This document shows, one piece after another, positions 1-8,130 of a stretch of DNA of 64,000 nt. Source of the stretch: Rhodococcus oxybenzonivorans (GTDB taxonomy: Bacteria; Actinomycetota; Actinomycetes; Mycobacteriales; Mycobacteriaceae); NCBI RefSeq assembly GCF_003130705.1, contig NZ_CP021356.1, forward strand, positions 235,210 through 299,209, in the 5' to 3' direction. A program made the position numbers and the translations under genes. How positions within the stretch are numbered: position 1 is the first letter of the stretch; every line of letters begins with the position of its first letter. The notes under the pieces were generated by a model that saw only the letters and a list, made by a program, of their open reading frames with translations, was not told the DNA's origin and did not search any database.

Positions 1-34
1 CGACAGATGATCACTGCGTTGCCCTGCCGCATTT

Positions 35-316
35 TCAGCACCGACGGCCGGCGATTGTGGCTCCTCGCTGGGACCACTGCCCGCCAGTTCCGACGTCGGT
101 TCGGTCATCTTGGGCACTCCTCCGCAACTGTGCGACAGACATAAGGGATAGATCGACACTAGCCGTCCACCTGGACAGTCTCAGCACCACCGAACCGATG
201 CGGGAGCCCGCCCACTGGAAGGGCCCTTCGAGAAACCGCAGCTTGACCCGCTGGTGCGGCGGTGGTCCGCCGGGCGTCGTTTTGTCCAGGTCATCACATA
301 TCACTGGGCTCGACAT
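35..316 (-). CDS. Small hypothetical protein, 93 aa
   Basis: I do not recognise this protein. The reason to call it is its start: on the minus strand the ATG at 316 is preceded by GGGAGG with a five-base spacer, a strong ribosome site for a high-GC actinobacterium. Third codon positions are GC-rich over the first half. It reads away from the lipoprotein gene at 356, so the 40 bp between them would be a divergent promoter region. The C-terminal half is arginine-rich and without evident structure, and a plus-strand ORF overlaps it completely. It could therefore be spurious. Confidence 0.35.
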   Translation of the reverse strand: MSSPVICDDLDKTTPGGPPPHQRVKLRFLEGPFQWAGSRIGSVVLRLSRWTASVDLSLMSVAQLRRSAQDDRTDVGTGGQWSQRGATIAGRRC

Positions 317-355
317 TGCGTCCTCCCTGTCGGACTGGAATAGAAGCGAGTACTC

Positions 356-883
356 GTGAATCGACGAACCACCACGGAAATTGCTGCACTGTCCCTCATC
401 ACGGCCGCCATCCTCACCGGGTGCAGCAGCACAGAAGCCGAGACCGTATCCCCGTCAGCCGAACCAGCTGCTGCTGCCACACACGTCGAGTGGTCGACGA
501 ACCCCACCGTTGATCAAGGTCAGCCCGGCGTGACCGACGCTCAGACCCGGCTATCCGAGACACAGCCGGCGACGACTGCTGCGCAGGCCACCGCTGCCGC
601 CGCATTGCCGCCCACGAGCGCTCAGTGCGGAATCGTCACGAACAACCTGAACGGTGCGACTGCACCTGTAATCATCATCGCCGGAACTCCGAGCTGCCCA
701 GCAGCACTGAGCATCAGTGATCGGTACCTCAACGACCGCACGGTCGCCGCACAAGGACAAGGGCGATTCGCTGTCATCGACGGTTGGAACTGCAGCTGGC
801 CCTACCTTCCGGACCGATCACACGCCGACTCCTATCTGCAATGCGTCGACTCGACCGGCAATGCCGTCAAGATCGGCGACTGA
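356..883 (+). CDS. Secreted lipoprotein, 175 aa
   Basis: The GTG start gives an N-terminus with two arginines, a hydrophobic stretch and the lipobox ILTGC near residue 23. It should be exported, lipidated by Lgt and cut by LspA before that cysteine. A low-complexity Ala/Thr/Glu/Ser linker of about 70 residues follows, typical of a tether that lifts a small domain off the membrane. The C-terminal 80 residues hold four cysteines (CGIV, SCP, NCSW, LQCV) that could form disulfides in the envelope. Motifs such as IAGTPSCPAAL and RFAVIDGWNCSWP suggest a compact secreted domain of the kind often seen beside actinobacterial secretion or prophage loci. The function is unknown. Confidence 0.85.
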   Translation: MNRRTTTEIAALSLITAAILTGCSSTEAETVSPSAEPAAAATHVEWSTNPTVDQGQPGVTDAQTRLSETQPATTAAQATAAAALPPTSAQCGIVTNNLNGATAPVIIIAGTPSCPAALSISDRYLNDRTVAAQGQGRFAVIDGWNCSWPYLPDRSHADSYLQCVDSTGNAVKIGD

Positions 884-995
884 CACAGAACACCGCGGCA
901 CACCGGACCTCGTGTAGTCCACGCGCGACGCGCCGACATCGGCGCTCGCTCGAGCGACACCAGACGAAGGCATTATTGATTCCATGGGGGCACCA

Positions 996-1574
996 GTGAA
1001 GAAATCCACGCGCAACTCACGTCGGCCGCATCGTGGCCGCTCCACATCGCCGGTCCGCAGCTTTGCGGAATACACCAAGCGCCTGGCCACTGGAGCGAAA
1101 AGCGTCGTCATCGACGCCGACCCGGAGAACTGGCTGGACCTTGGTCACATCCCCAGCCAAGTCGAGGTGAAAATTGTCGGGCAAACCTGCGCGGGAATCG
1201 CCGGCGGATCCATCGCAGCTTCTGGCCGGTGCTTCGTCCAAGCGTCCAACCACGCCAGGGTCACTGCCTACGAACATGCTCACATCGAAGCGTTCGACGA
1301 CAGCACCGTCGATGCCCGCGGTAAGAGTCATATCGTCGGCACTGACAACGCCTGGATCCGCGCAGAAGACAGCGCCATTGTTTTCGCGCACAGTCATTGC
1401 CACGTCCAAGCCAACGGTCAAGCTATTGTCGCCGCCACCGATACCACCACGGTCCGTATCGATGGCGAAGCCCACGTCCGAGTGAGCGATAGCGTGCGCA
1501 TCATCGGGCCCCGTCGACCCGCGATTGTCGAAACCCATCCGATCGGCCGTCTCGCACGCCACCTGAATTTCTGA
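996..1574 (+). CDS. Beta-helix repeat protein, about 192 aa
   Basis: After a basic N-terminal tail (about 30 residues) and a linker, residues 60-170 are built of short alternating repeats such as GSIAASGRCFVQASNHARVTA and DSTVDARGKSHIVG. Small and beta-branched residues recur every 5-6 positions. This is the hallmark of a left- or right-handed beta-helix of the polymer-forming-cytoskeletal type, and no enzyme motif is visible. Such solenoids act as scaffolds or adhesive surfaces; there is no signal peptide, so it is probably cytoplasmic. GTG 996 is preferred over the in-frame ATG at 984 because GGGGG lies five bases before it, but the ATG remains possible. Confidence 0.7.
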   Translation: MKKSTRNSRRPHRGRSTSPVRSFAEYTKRLATGAKSVVIDADPENWLDLGHIPSQVEVKIVGQTCAGIAGGSIAASGRCFVQASNHARVTAYEHAHIEAFDDSTVDARGKSHIVGTDNAWIRAEDSAIVFAHSHCHVQANGQAIVAATDTTTVRIDGEAHVRVSDSVRIIGPRRPAIVETHPIGRLARHLNF

Positions 1575-1732
1575 ACGAAACGATCTCCGCTGTCCTGGTG
1601 TGCCGCGGGACAAAACTGTCGAGCTGGGCAGCTCATCCACGTCCCCACTGCCCTCATCAGCTGGCTACTGCGCACGTTGCACAGAATGCAGCAGACTTTC
1701 TGCACCAACGCATTTACTGGAAAGGTCTCTCG

Positions 1733-2474
1733 TTGTCCAACGACAAGCCTCGAACATCAATGGGTGACCTACTCATAGTAAGTACAACTCCACGACGGCT
1801 CGCCACACTCGAAACCGGCACACAGAGATTGTTATTGGCGCTTTCATTGGGGTCCTTCCTCATATTCTTTATAGGCGTACCGGCCACATCTGCTCAAGAA
1901 GGGAACACGGTCGGACTCGGGCTTCTTGTTGTTGCCCTCCTCTGGGGCGTCTTCCTGCTTTGCATGCTTGCTCGGTTGGGGTGCTCCCACGGCGTCCGGG
2001 CCACGATCGCCCGGACACGCTGGGCGGCACGCAGCATCGGCTGCACACTCCCACAGCCTCGGACTGCCGCGATGCTCCTTGCTGTCACAATTGCCACCCT
2101 GGCAGTCACAGCACTGCTGAGAGGCCCGATTTTCGACCTCGTGGTCGAGGCAGTGGGAACGGACCAATCACCCGCACAACGTGCCGCGGACGATGATAGG
2201 TCCACCTGGTTAACATCGGGCTGGGCCGGCCACATTCCTGGTCTGACGCTGGTGTCCGGGGTCGTCACTGAGGAACTCATGTTTCGAGGACCACTCGTCG
2301 CCGCGGTCGTCTTTGCCCGCAGATACTTTCGCAGCGGCTGGCCAAAATGGGCAGCTCGCATCCTGATGGCCTGTCTCTGGATTTTCCTTGGCTATGAATT
2401 CGGCATCGGACACGACACTTTCTCCTCTTTGAACGCAGCGCTCATGGTGGTCGCCGGCCTTCTATGGGGAGCCC
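1733..2474 (+). pseudogene. CPBP-family intramembrane protease, 5' part, interrupted by IS21
   Basis: The fragment encodes several membrane helices and the CPBP (type II CAAX-prenyl endopeptidase/bacteriocin-processing) signature EELMFRGP, whose glutamates and arginine are active-site residues of this glutamic/metal-type membrane protease family. TTG 1733 is taken as start because GGAAAGG lies seven bases upstream. The IS21-family element enters after codon GCC at 2471-2473 plus one base. As it stands the frame runs 40 bases into the IS and stops at 2515, which removes the last helix and the final histidine/asparagine motif. Joining base 2474 to base 6593 (one AGCCC copy removed) restores an uninterrupted frame of about 271 codons. 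The host gene was therefore intact before insertion. Confidence 0.85.
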
Positions 2475-2523
2475 TGTCAATGGCCAGTTTGATGTCCCCG
2501 ATTTTGGCCAGGTGAAAGTCCCC
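2475..2523. repeat. IS21 left terminal inverted repeat with two TGGCCA/GTCCCC blocks
   Basis: Two blocks, each TGGCCA followed after a short spacer by GTCCCC, start right at the TGTCA terminus. They match the blocks at the opposite end in inverted orientation and are the expected multiple IstA binding sites. Confidence 0.9.
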
Positions 2524-2548
2524 GCTCCTTGCGGGTGATGCGGATGGT

Positions 2549-3352
2549 TCAGGGGCGGTCACCTCGGCTCTGGTGGGCTTCACGCATCCGGTAGGACTCG
2601 CCGTCGGTGATGACGACGGTTGCTTGGTGCAGGAGCCTGTCGAGGATGCTGACGGCGGTGGTGTGTTCGGGCAGGAACCGCCCCCACTGCTCGAACGGCC
2701 AGTGCGAGGCGATGGCTAGCGATCGTCGTTCGTAGGCGCCGGCGACGAGCCGGAACAGCAGTTGAGTGCCGGTGTCGTCGAGGGGCGCGAATCCGACCTC
2801 GTCGACGATGATCAGATCGGCCCGCAGGAGGGTGTCGATGACCTTACCGACGGTGTTGTCGGCAAGACCTCGGTAGAGGGTCTCGACGAGGTCGGCGGCA
2901 GTGAAGTAGCGGACCCTGTGGCCGGCGTGGACCGCGGCGATCCCCAACCCGATCAGGGTGTGCGACTTGCCGGTTCCGGGTGGCCCGATAACCGTGAGAT
3001 TGGCTCGGGATCGGACCCATTCGAGGCTGGCGAGGTAATCGAATGTGGCCTGAGGGATCGACGAGGCGGGCACGTCGAAACTGTCGAGGGTTTTGGCGAC
3101 GGGGAACGCAGCGATCTTGAGTCTGGTCGCCGTGTTGGAGGCGTCGCGGGCCGCAATCTCCGCCTCGACGAGGGTTCGCAGCACCTCTTCGGGGGTCCAT
3201 CGTTGGGTCTTCGCGGTGAGCAGCACCTCCGGTGCGGTGCGACGGATCGCGGCGAGCTTCAACCTGCGCAACCCCCGGTCGAGATCAGCAGAGAGGTCCG
3301 GAACAGGTTGCGGCGCCACCGCATCTGTCGTGTTGGTGGGTGTGCTGGTCAT
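2549..3352 (-). CDS. istB: IS21-family helper ATPase IstB
   Basis: This 267-residue AAA+ ATPase helps the IstA transposase choose and commit to a target. The sequence shows Walker A GPPGTGKSH near residue 124, Walker B LIIVDEVGF near residue 187, and the conserved SHWPFEQWG stretch followed by a sensor region (ILDRLLHQATVV). The N-terminal helical part (about residues 1-110) is the IstB-specific domain. The length is normal for the family. Its start codon overlaps the istA stop by four bases (ATGA), so the two are translationally coupled. The gene appears intact, and the element may still be active if the nested IS110 has not disturbed the istA promoter. Confidence 0.95.
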   Translation of the reverse strand: MTSTPTNTTDAVAPQPVPDLSADLDRGLRRLKLAAIRRTAPEVLLTAKTQRWTPEEVLRTLVEAEIAARDASNTATRLKIAAFPVAKTLDSFDVPASSIPQATFDYLASLEWVRSRANLTVIGPPGTGKSHTLIGLGIAAVHAGHRVRYFTAADLVETLYRGLADNTVGKVIDTLLRADLIIVDEVGFAPLDDTGTQLLFRLVAGAYERRSLAIASHWPFEQWGRFLPEHTTAVSILDRLLHQATVVITDGESYRMREAHQSRGDRP

Positions 3353-4839
3353 GGTGTGCCCCCGGGTCGGTCGGTGCGGGCCGGGACCGCGTAGGCGTCG
3401 AGGGAACGAGTCGGGGCGGTCGGCAGGTCGATCACCAATGCGTCCCCGGCCGGGGTGGGCTGCGGGGTCCCGGTGCCGGCGGCGAGAATCGAGCGGATGT
3501 CGGCGGCGCGGAACCGCTTGAACGCGACAGCCCGGGTCAACGCCGCGACCAGTGCGTCGGTGCCATGCGCCGCGCCGAGCGCGAGCAGCACCTCGAGTTC
3601 GGAGCCCAATCGGGTGTTTCCGGCGGCGGCGGACCCGACCAAGAACGCCTCAGCCGCCGATCCGAGGTCACAGAACTGTTGTTCGACAGTTGTTTTCGGT
3701 CTCGGACCACGGCTGGGTGCTGACCTGGGTCCGTCGTAGTGGGCGTCGTGGACCGACGCGGTGCCCGGCGCGGCGAGTGCGTGGTCGGCGACGACCTCCC
3801 CGCCCGACGGGTCGACGATCAACAGGCGGCCACTGTCCTGGGCGAGGGTGACGGTGGTGCCGATCAGTCGGGTGGGCACCGAGTAGCGGGCGGAGCCGAA
3901 CCGGACGCAGGACAGACGGTCGACCTTGCGAGTAACCGGCGGCGGGCCGATCTGCAGGCGCAGCGACGGCAGCGGTCCGAGCACCGCCCGCTCCTCGACG
4001 ATCCGCTGGTCGGGGATCGCGCAGATCTCCGAATGGGTGGCGGCGTTGACCTCGAGACACCACACCCTGGCGGCAGTGTTCGCTGCGTGCACATCCACCG
4101 GTCTGCCGGCGAGGTTCGCCTCGGTGAGCAGCGGAACGACCAGGTCACGTTGGGCGTAACCGACGAGGTTTTCCACGATCCCCTTCGACTGTGGGTCGTT
4201 CGCGTGGCAGAAGTCCGGCCGGAAGCCATAGTGGATGGCGAAGCGGACGTAGTCCGGGGTCGGAACGACAACGTTCGCGACGACGCCACCCTTGAGGCAG
4301 GCCATCCGGTCGGCGAGGACCTTGATCGGGACCCCGCCGATCGCGGCCAACGCTTCGGCGATCAACGCCAGCGTGGTGGTGGCACGTTCGTCGGCGGCGA
4401 AGGCGACGAACCGCCAGCGGGAGAACGCGAGGACCGCGCAGAACAGATGCAGGCCCTGCCCGACGTCCGCCCAGTCGATGACCAGGTACTCGCCCGGCGA
4501 CCACACCGCCGGGCGTCGGCTGCGGTGATTGTCCCTGCGCCACTCGGCTTTCGCGTCAGCGACCAGGCGCCGGAAGTTGCGGTCCGACCCTTCGTAACCG
4601 GCAGCCCTCGCGATCGGGAGCAACCGTTTCGCGGAGATCCTGCCCTGCGACTTCGCAACCCGTTCAGAGACCAGGTCCGAGACCGCGTCGTAGTTGTGGG
4701 TGCGTTCAACCGGTTCGGGTGTAGTGTCGCCGACCTCGAACTTCTCGACGACCCGTTTGACGGTCTTGTGGGTGGTCCCGCACAGGTCGGCGGCACCTCG
4801 ATATGTTCCGACCTCTCGATACGCGGAAATGATGTCCAT
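3349..4839 (-). CDS. istA: IS21-family transposase IstA
   Basis: This 496-residue DDE transposase binds the terminal repeats and does the strand cleavage and joining. An N-terminal HTH is visible (residues 1-35, YRGAADLCGTTHKTVKRVVE). The rve-type catalytic core carries its acidic residues in VIDWADVG, VLADRM and GIVENLVGY, spaced as expected, and a C-terminal beta-rich IstA domain follows. The gene is complete. Upstream of its ATG only about 90 bp separate it from the inserted IS110 gene, so its native promoter region may have been displaced. Confidence 0.95.
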   Translation of the reverse strand: MDIISAYREVGTYRGAADLCGTTHKTVKRVVEKFEVGDTTPEPVERTHNYDAVSDLVSERVAKSQGRISAKRLLPIARAAGYEGSDRNFRRLVADAKAEWRRDNHRSRRPAVWSPGEYLVIDWADVGQGLHLFCAVLAFSRWRFVAFAADERATTTLALIAEALAAIGGVPIKVLADRMACLKGGVVANVVVPTPDYVRFAIHYGFRPDFCHANDPQSKGIVENLVGYAQRDLVVPLLTEANLAGRPVDVHAANTAARVWCLEVNAATHSEICAIPDQRIVEERAVLGPLPSLRLQIGPPPVTRKVDRLSCVRFGSARYSVPTRLIGTTVTLAQDSGRLLIVDPSGGEVVADHALAAPGTASVHDAHYDGPRSAPSRGPRPKTTVEQQFCDLGSAAEAFLVGSAAAGNTRLGSELEVLLALGAAHGTDALVAALTRAVAFKRFRAADIRSILAAGTGTPQPTPAGDALVIDLPTAPTRSLDAYAVPARTDRPGGTP

Positions 4840-4929
4840 ACGGTCCCTCGCAGACTCAGACGAAACTCAGACGAAACTGCCAGGTGAGAAGACAACGTGA
4901 CTGTCTGACCGCCGGTCCTTTTCGCCGTG

Positions 4930-6186
4930 TCAGGCCGCTGGACTGATCTCGACGCGGTAGCCCAGTCCTTCGAGCTGGCGCAGAAGCCGCCTCTTTCGCA
5001 CTTCAGGATTATCGCGTTGGGTGTAGTAATCGGCACCGAGGTCGGTGTAGTCCACCTCGTCGTGCAGGATGTGCCAAACGATGACCAGGATCGTGTGCGC
5101 AATCGCGACAGCGGCCTTCTTTCCGCCCGCTTTACCGAAACGACGATGCAGGCGCCGAAACCGTGCCCCGAGGCGGGTCTGTGTCCGTGCGACCGCCCAT
5201 GCCGCCTCGACCAGCACGCTGCAGAGCTGCGCGTTGCCGTTGCGCGTGGAGGTTTTCTTCCGCTTCCCGGCGGACTCGTTGTTGCCCGGACACAACCCCG
5301 CCCACGACGCGAGATGATCGGCAGTCGGGAAGCGGGACATGTCCACGCCGATCTCGGCGATGATCGTCTGGGCGGCTCGCTTTCCGATCCCGGGGACGGT
5401 CATCAGGCGATCCCGTTGCCGGGCGAACGGCGCGATCGCCGCATCGATACGGACCTCCAACGCGCCGATCATCTCGTTGAGGTGGTCGATATGGGCCAAA
5501 TGCAAACCGGCCAGTAACGCATGATGCGCGGCGAAGCGCCCGGCCAGGGCCATCGTCAGGTCCGGGATCTTCTTACGCATCACCCCGCGGGCCAGATCGG
5601 CCAACACCGCCGGATCCCGCTCACCTGCGATCAACGCGGTGATCATCGCTCGACCCGAGACCCCAAGTGAATCGGAAGCCACCGAGTCCAGCTTGATCCC
5701 GCCGTCCTCGAGCACCTTGTGCAGCCGCTGGGTCTCCCGAGTGCGCTCCTCGGTCAACTTGCGCCGGTATCGGGTCAGCTCCCGGACCGCAGCGATTTCC
5801 GCCGGCGGAATGAAGCTGCCCCGAAGCAGCCCCACCTCGCACAACTGCGCCAACCAGACCGCATCGTTGGCATCGGTCTTGCGCCCCGGCACGTTCTTCA
5901 CGTGATGGGCATTGCACAACACAATCTCCAACCCCTCGGCCTCGGCCAAGGCGTGGAACACCGGCCGCCAATAGACACCGGTCGCCTCCATCGCCACATG
6001 CGTAACCTGTTCGGCGCGAAGCCACGACGCCATCTCGAGCAACGCCCCGTAGAACGTCGCAAACCGGCGCACGCGCTGAGCGCGCACTTCGTCATCACCG
6101 GACTGATCGCTCGGGACGCGCACCGCGACCGTCACCTGGCGCTTGTGCACATCGATGCCGGCAACCCTCGAAAATACGATCTCCAC
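4930..6186 (-). CDS. IS110-family DEDD transposase/recombinase
   Basis: This 418-residue bridge-RNA-type recombinase has an N-terminal RuvC-like DEDD domain: GIDVHKRQV (first Asp), MEATGVYW (Glu) and KTDANDAVWLAQL (the Asp pair). The C-terminal Transposase_20 domain shows VPGIGKRAAQTIIAEIG (helix-hairpin-helix) and SWAGLCPGNNESAGKR with the serine region used by this family. GTG 6186 is chosen because the DEDD domain starts right there and GGAGG sits nine bases upstream; a longer reading upstream has no family similarity. It lies inside the IS21 element between the istA start and the right end, and shares orientation with istA. Confidence 0.93.
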   Translation of the reverse strand: MEIVFSRVAGIDVHKRQVTVAVRVPSDQSGDDEVRAQRVRRFATFYGALLEMASWLRAEQVTHVAMEATGVYWRPVFHALAEAEGLEIVLCNAHHVKNVPGRKTDANDAVWLAQLCEVGLLRGSFIPPAEIAAVRELTRYRRKLTEERTRETQRLHKVLEDGGIKLDSVASDSLGVSGRAMITALIAGERDPAVLADLARGVMRKKIPDLTMALAGRFAAHHALLAGLHLAHIDHLNEMIGALEVRIDAAIAPFARQRDRLMTVPGIGKRAAQTIIAEIGVDMSRFPTADHLASWAGLCPGNNESAGKRKKTSTRNGNAQLCSVLVEAAWAVARTQTRLGARFRRLHRRFGKAGGKKAAVAIAHTILVIVWHILHDEVDYTDLGADYYTQRDNPEVRKRRLLRQLEGLGYRVEISPAA

Positions 6187-6189
6187 GAC

Positions 6190-6505
6190 GCACCGCCTCC
6201 ACGTTTCGGCAAACCAAACGCGCGCCACCCGCGGAGCCCGCTGATAAACCAGAAACTCAGACACGCGCTCATAGCGGCAACCCGGAGTACCTCCAGGTGC
6301 GGACTCCACCGTCACTCTTCAATTCGGACTCGAAGATGCCAATCTGCACCGACGTCAGCGGATGACGCACCACCAAGTTTCAACCACCCGCGAGCGTCCC
6401 GACAGGGGCATCACCCCCTTCAATGGAACTCCCTGGGCGGTGTGGTGACTGGTTGGCACCTTCACCGTCACCGCCCAGGCCTAAAGTTCCTGATCGACAC
6501 GACGA
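6190..6505 (-). ncRNA. IS110 5' non-coding region, candidate bridge RNA
   Basis: About 300 bases between the transposase start and the IS21 terminal blocks have no convincing gene. IS110-group elements encode a bridge RNA in the non-coding end upstream of the recombinase. Several foldable segments are visible, including CCTGGGCGGTG (6432-6442) paired with CACCGCCCAGG (6469-6479), and a CCTGGAG/CTCCGGG hairpin nearer the gene. The exact ends of the IS110 element, and how much of this DNA belongs to IS21, could not be fixed by eye. The RNA is inferred from the family, not seen. Confidence 0.3.
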
Positions 6506-6514
6506 GCAAGGGGT

Positions 6515-6587
6515 GGGGACTTTTACCTGGCCACCACCGGGGACCTCAACCTGGCCACCAGTGGGGACTTTTCCATGGCCACGGACA
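6515..6587. repeat. IS21 right terminal inverted repeat with three TGGCCA/GTCCCC blocks
   Basis: Read inwards from 6587 on the minus strand, this end has three copies of the TGGCCA...GTCCCC block, against two at the other end. Such an asymmetry between left and right ends is usual in IS21-family elements. Confidence 0.88.
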
Positions 6588-6666
6588 AGCCCTCGCTATC
6601 TGGACAAAGTCGCTGCTCCCCTCAATTGCGAGCCATGCGCTGTACAACCTACTGGCGGTCTGGTGA
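6588..6666 (+). pseudogene. CPBP-family protease, 3' part
   Basis: After the AGCCC duplication the frame continues with a last hydrophobic helix containing PSIASHALYNL and ends at TGA 6666. The histidine and asparagine are the conserved fourth motif of CPBP proteases. This is the missing C-terminus of the gene starting at 1733, in frame once the insertion and one target-site copy are removed. Confidence 0.85.
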
Positions 6667-6798
6667 CCAACACCCCTGTGTGGGTCGAAAGCCTGGCCAG
6701 CCGACGGCAGCTTCACGGTCGACTGCGAGGAGAGTTCCAATCATGAGAGGACCGGCACCGCGGGTTGACTTACCGTCAGGAACTGATGACTGGAGTGA

Positions 6799-7629
6799 TC
6801 AGTCCGGCTGCGTGCGGCGCCGCGCCCGACGACGGACGTGGCGGGCCATGAGATGCGCTCTGTTCTTCTCGCTGCGGAAGATCTCGTGGTTCACCGCCTG
6901 CTCGATCATTCCGGGGGCCTCGAGCACACGCTGAGCGGCCAGCCGCATCAACTCGGCACGATCGGACCCAACTTGTGCGGCCAAGGCGTCGAGCTTGTCC
7001 CGCAGCGGGGCGTCGAAGTGCACATTGACCCTGGCGGAAAAGATATCGGGCCGAAGATCGCGCAACGGTGCGATGGCCTCCAGGTCTGCGGAGAGATCAC
7101 CCGGCTTGTCGAGCAGGCGCCGAAGCGCAACCCGAAGAAGCGCGGTGCCCAAGCTTGTCCCGTGCCGGCCGGCGAGGCGCCAGACCTGTTGCTTCGCTGA
7201 GGGGTTGACCATGACCTCGACCTTGTCGGACAGTCCGGTCCGCTCGGCCTCGCGGAGCATCGGATGTTTGTAGCGGCCGGGGGTTTCCAGGAATCGGTGC
7301 AGGGCAATCCGCATGAGTGCGCTGATCGTGGTGTCGTACTGGGCGGCCAGCGCCGTGAACTTCTGCGCGGTGTCCGGTTCCAGTTTGAGCGTGAGCATGA
7401 CCAGCGGGATCGCCCGCCGGACTGCCGAGAGTCGCCGCGCTTCCTCGAGACGGTTGCGGACGGCTTTGGGCTGGGTGACCAGTCGTCGGCAGGCGACGCG
7501 GATCAGCGCCCCGAACCGGCGAGGTCCGATGCCCTCGGCCATCTCGTCGAGTCGGTGTTTCGTCTCTGGGTCGAAGCGCAGCGCGATGGGATCACCCACC
7601 GGGATCCGACCTGGCCTCGACTCCGTCAT
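6799..7629 (-). CDS. Protein of four tandem ribbon-helix-helix-like units, 276 aa
   Basis: The chain contains four similar segments at about residues 15-50, 77-116, 137-176 and 199-239. Each has a short strand (such as IALRFDPETK, LTLKLEPDT, VEVMVNPSAK, VNVHFDAP), a helix, a turn, and a second helix ending in an R-L/F-L-E/D-x-P pattern. That is the MetJ/Arc RHH layout, normally one unit per chain and dimeric. One chain could thus form two RHH dimers and bind extended or repeated DNA. A basic tail RRRARRRT closes it. The internal ATG 7629 is preferred because the first repeat follows directly. Probably a plasmid DNA-binding or partition-type protein; related multi-RHH genes lie at 52.3 and 56.0 kb. 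Confidence 0.75.
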   Translation of the reverse strand: MTESRPGRIPVGDPIALRFDPETKHRLDEMAEGIGPRRFGALIRVACRRLVTQPKAVRNRLEEARRLSAVRRAIPLVMLTLKLEPDTAQKFTALAAQYDTTISALMRIALHRFLETPGRYKHPMLREAERTGLSDKVEVMVNPSAKQQVWRLAGRHGTSLGTALLRVALRRLLDKPGDLSADLEAIAPLRDLRPDIFSARVNVHFDAPLRDKLDALAAQVGSDRAELMRLAAQRVLEAPGMIEQAVNHEIFRSEKNRAHLMARHVRRRARRRTQPD

Positions 7630-7674
7630 CCCTCGCTCTTCTCGTCCGCCGGTGCGCATATTGTGCCCCGGCAT

Positions 7675-8130
7675 CGGGGAACCCTGGGACGCGGCTTCGA
7701 AGCAATCCGGTATGGCCTCCTCACCTCACCGGACCAAACCATCGTACCGACCGCACCCCTGGTACCCCGTGCTGTGAGTATTTCTGGTCGTGCACGACCC
7801 CCGTACACGGGCAAGCCGATTGGCGTGGAGAACTTCGCTCCGGCCTACCTGCGCCGCTCTCACCTTCGCGAGATTGACCGAACCTCGACGAGAAGCCCGC
7901 CACCAAAGGACTGGTGGCGGGCTTCTGTGTCTTTCATCCGCGCAAGTCGCGACGTGACTCCCCCCCGAGTGAAATGCCGCGGGCCTGTCGTCAGTTCCGC
8001 GCCCTTAGAACTGATTGAATCCGCTCAAGGTAGTTCTGGCCGCATGAGCACTTGGCTGCCAACTTGATTCGAGCCGCGTCGAGAATGGATTACGGGCCAC
8101 CAGAGTCGGGTCAGCCTTCCCCAACGTCGA
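7675..8130. other. Non-coding interval with palindrome and terminator
   Basis: No supported gene. It holds a 14-base palindrome GGTCGTGCACGACC at 7786-7799, upstream of the four-RHH gene and a plausible operator. It also holds the hairpin annotated separately at 7891-7926. Confidence 0.5.
7891..7926. terminator. Bidirectional-type hairpin, 14-bp perfect stem
   Basis: AGAAGCCCGCCACC (7891-7904) pairs perfectly with GGTGGCGGGCTTCT (7913-7926) around an eight-base loop, and is followed by a pyrimidine-rich stretch on the plus strand. It sits downstream of the Tad operon (minus strand) and upstream of the RHH gene, where it would stop transcription leaving the pilus operon. Confidence 0.7.

Larger units (their letters stand above)
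2475..6587. mobile_element. IS21-family element with a nested IS110-family element
   Basis: The left end (2475) begins TGTCAATGGCCAG and the right end, read inwards from 6587, begins TGTCCGTGGCCATGG. Both ends carry repeated TGGCCA...GTCCCC subterminal blocks, as IS21-family transposons do. The flanks are AGCCC at 2470-2474 and AGCCC at 6588-6592, a 5-bp target-site duplication. The cargo is istB and istA on the minus strand. At 4113 bp the element is about 1.7 kb longer than usual, because a complete IS110-type transposase gene lies between istA and the right end. Both insertions are inside the CPBP protease gene. Confidence 0.93.

Noticed and set aside
3739..4887. Plus-strand open frame of 382 codons
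   Set aside because: Antisense to istA, whose DDE motifs are clear. The product is Asp/Arg/Val-rich nonsense.
5719..6666. Plus-strand open frame ending in a good CPBP-like C-terminus
   Set aside because: Only the last 26 codons (from 6588) are genuine CPBP sequence; the rest is antisense of the IS110 gene and its leader. It is annotated as the 3' part of the broken gene instead.
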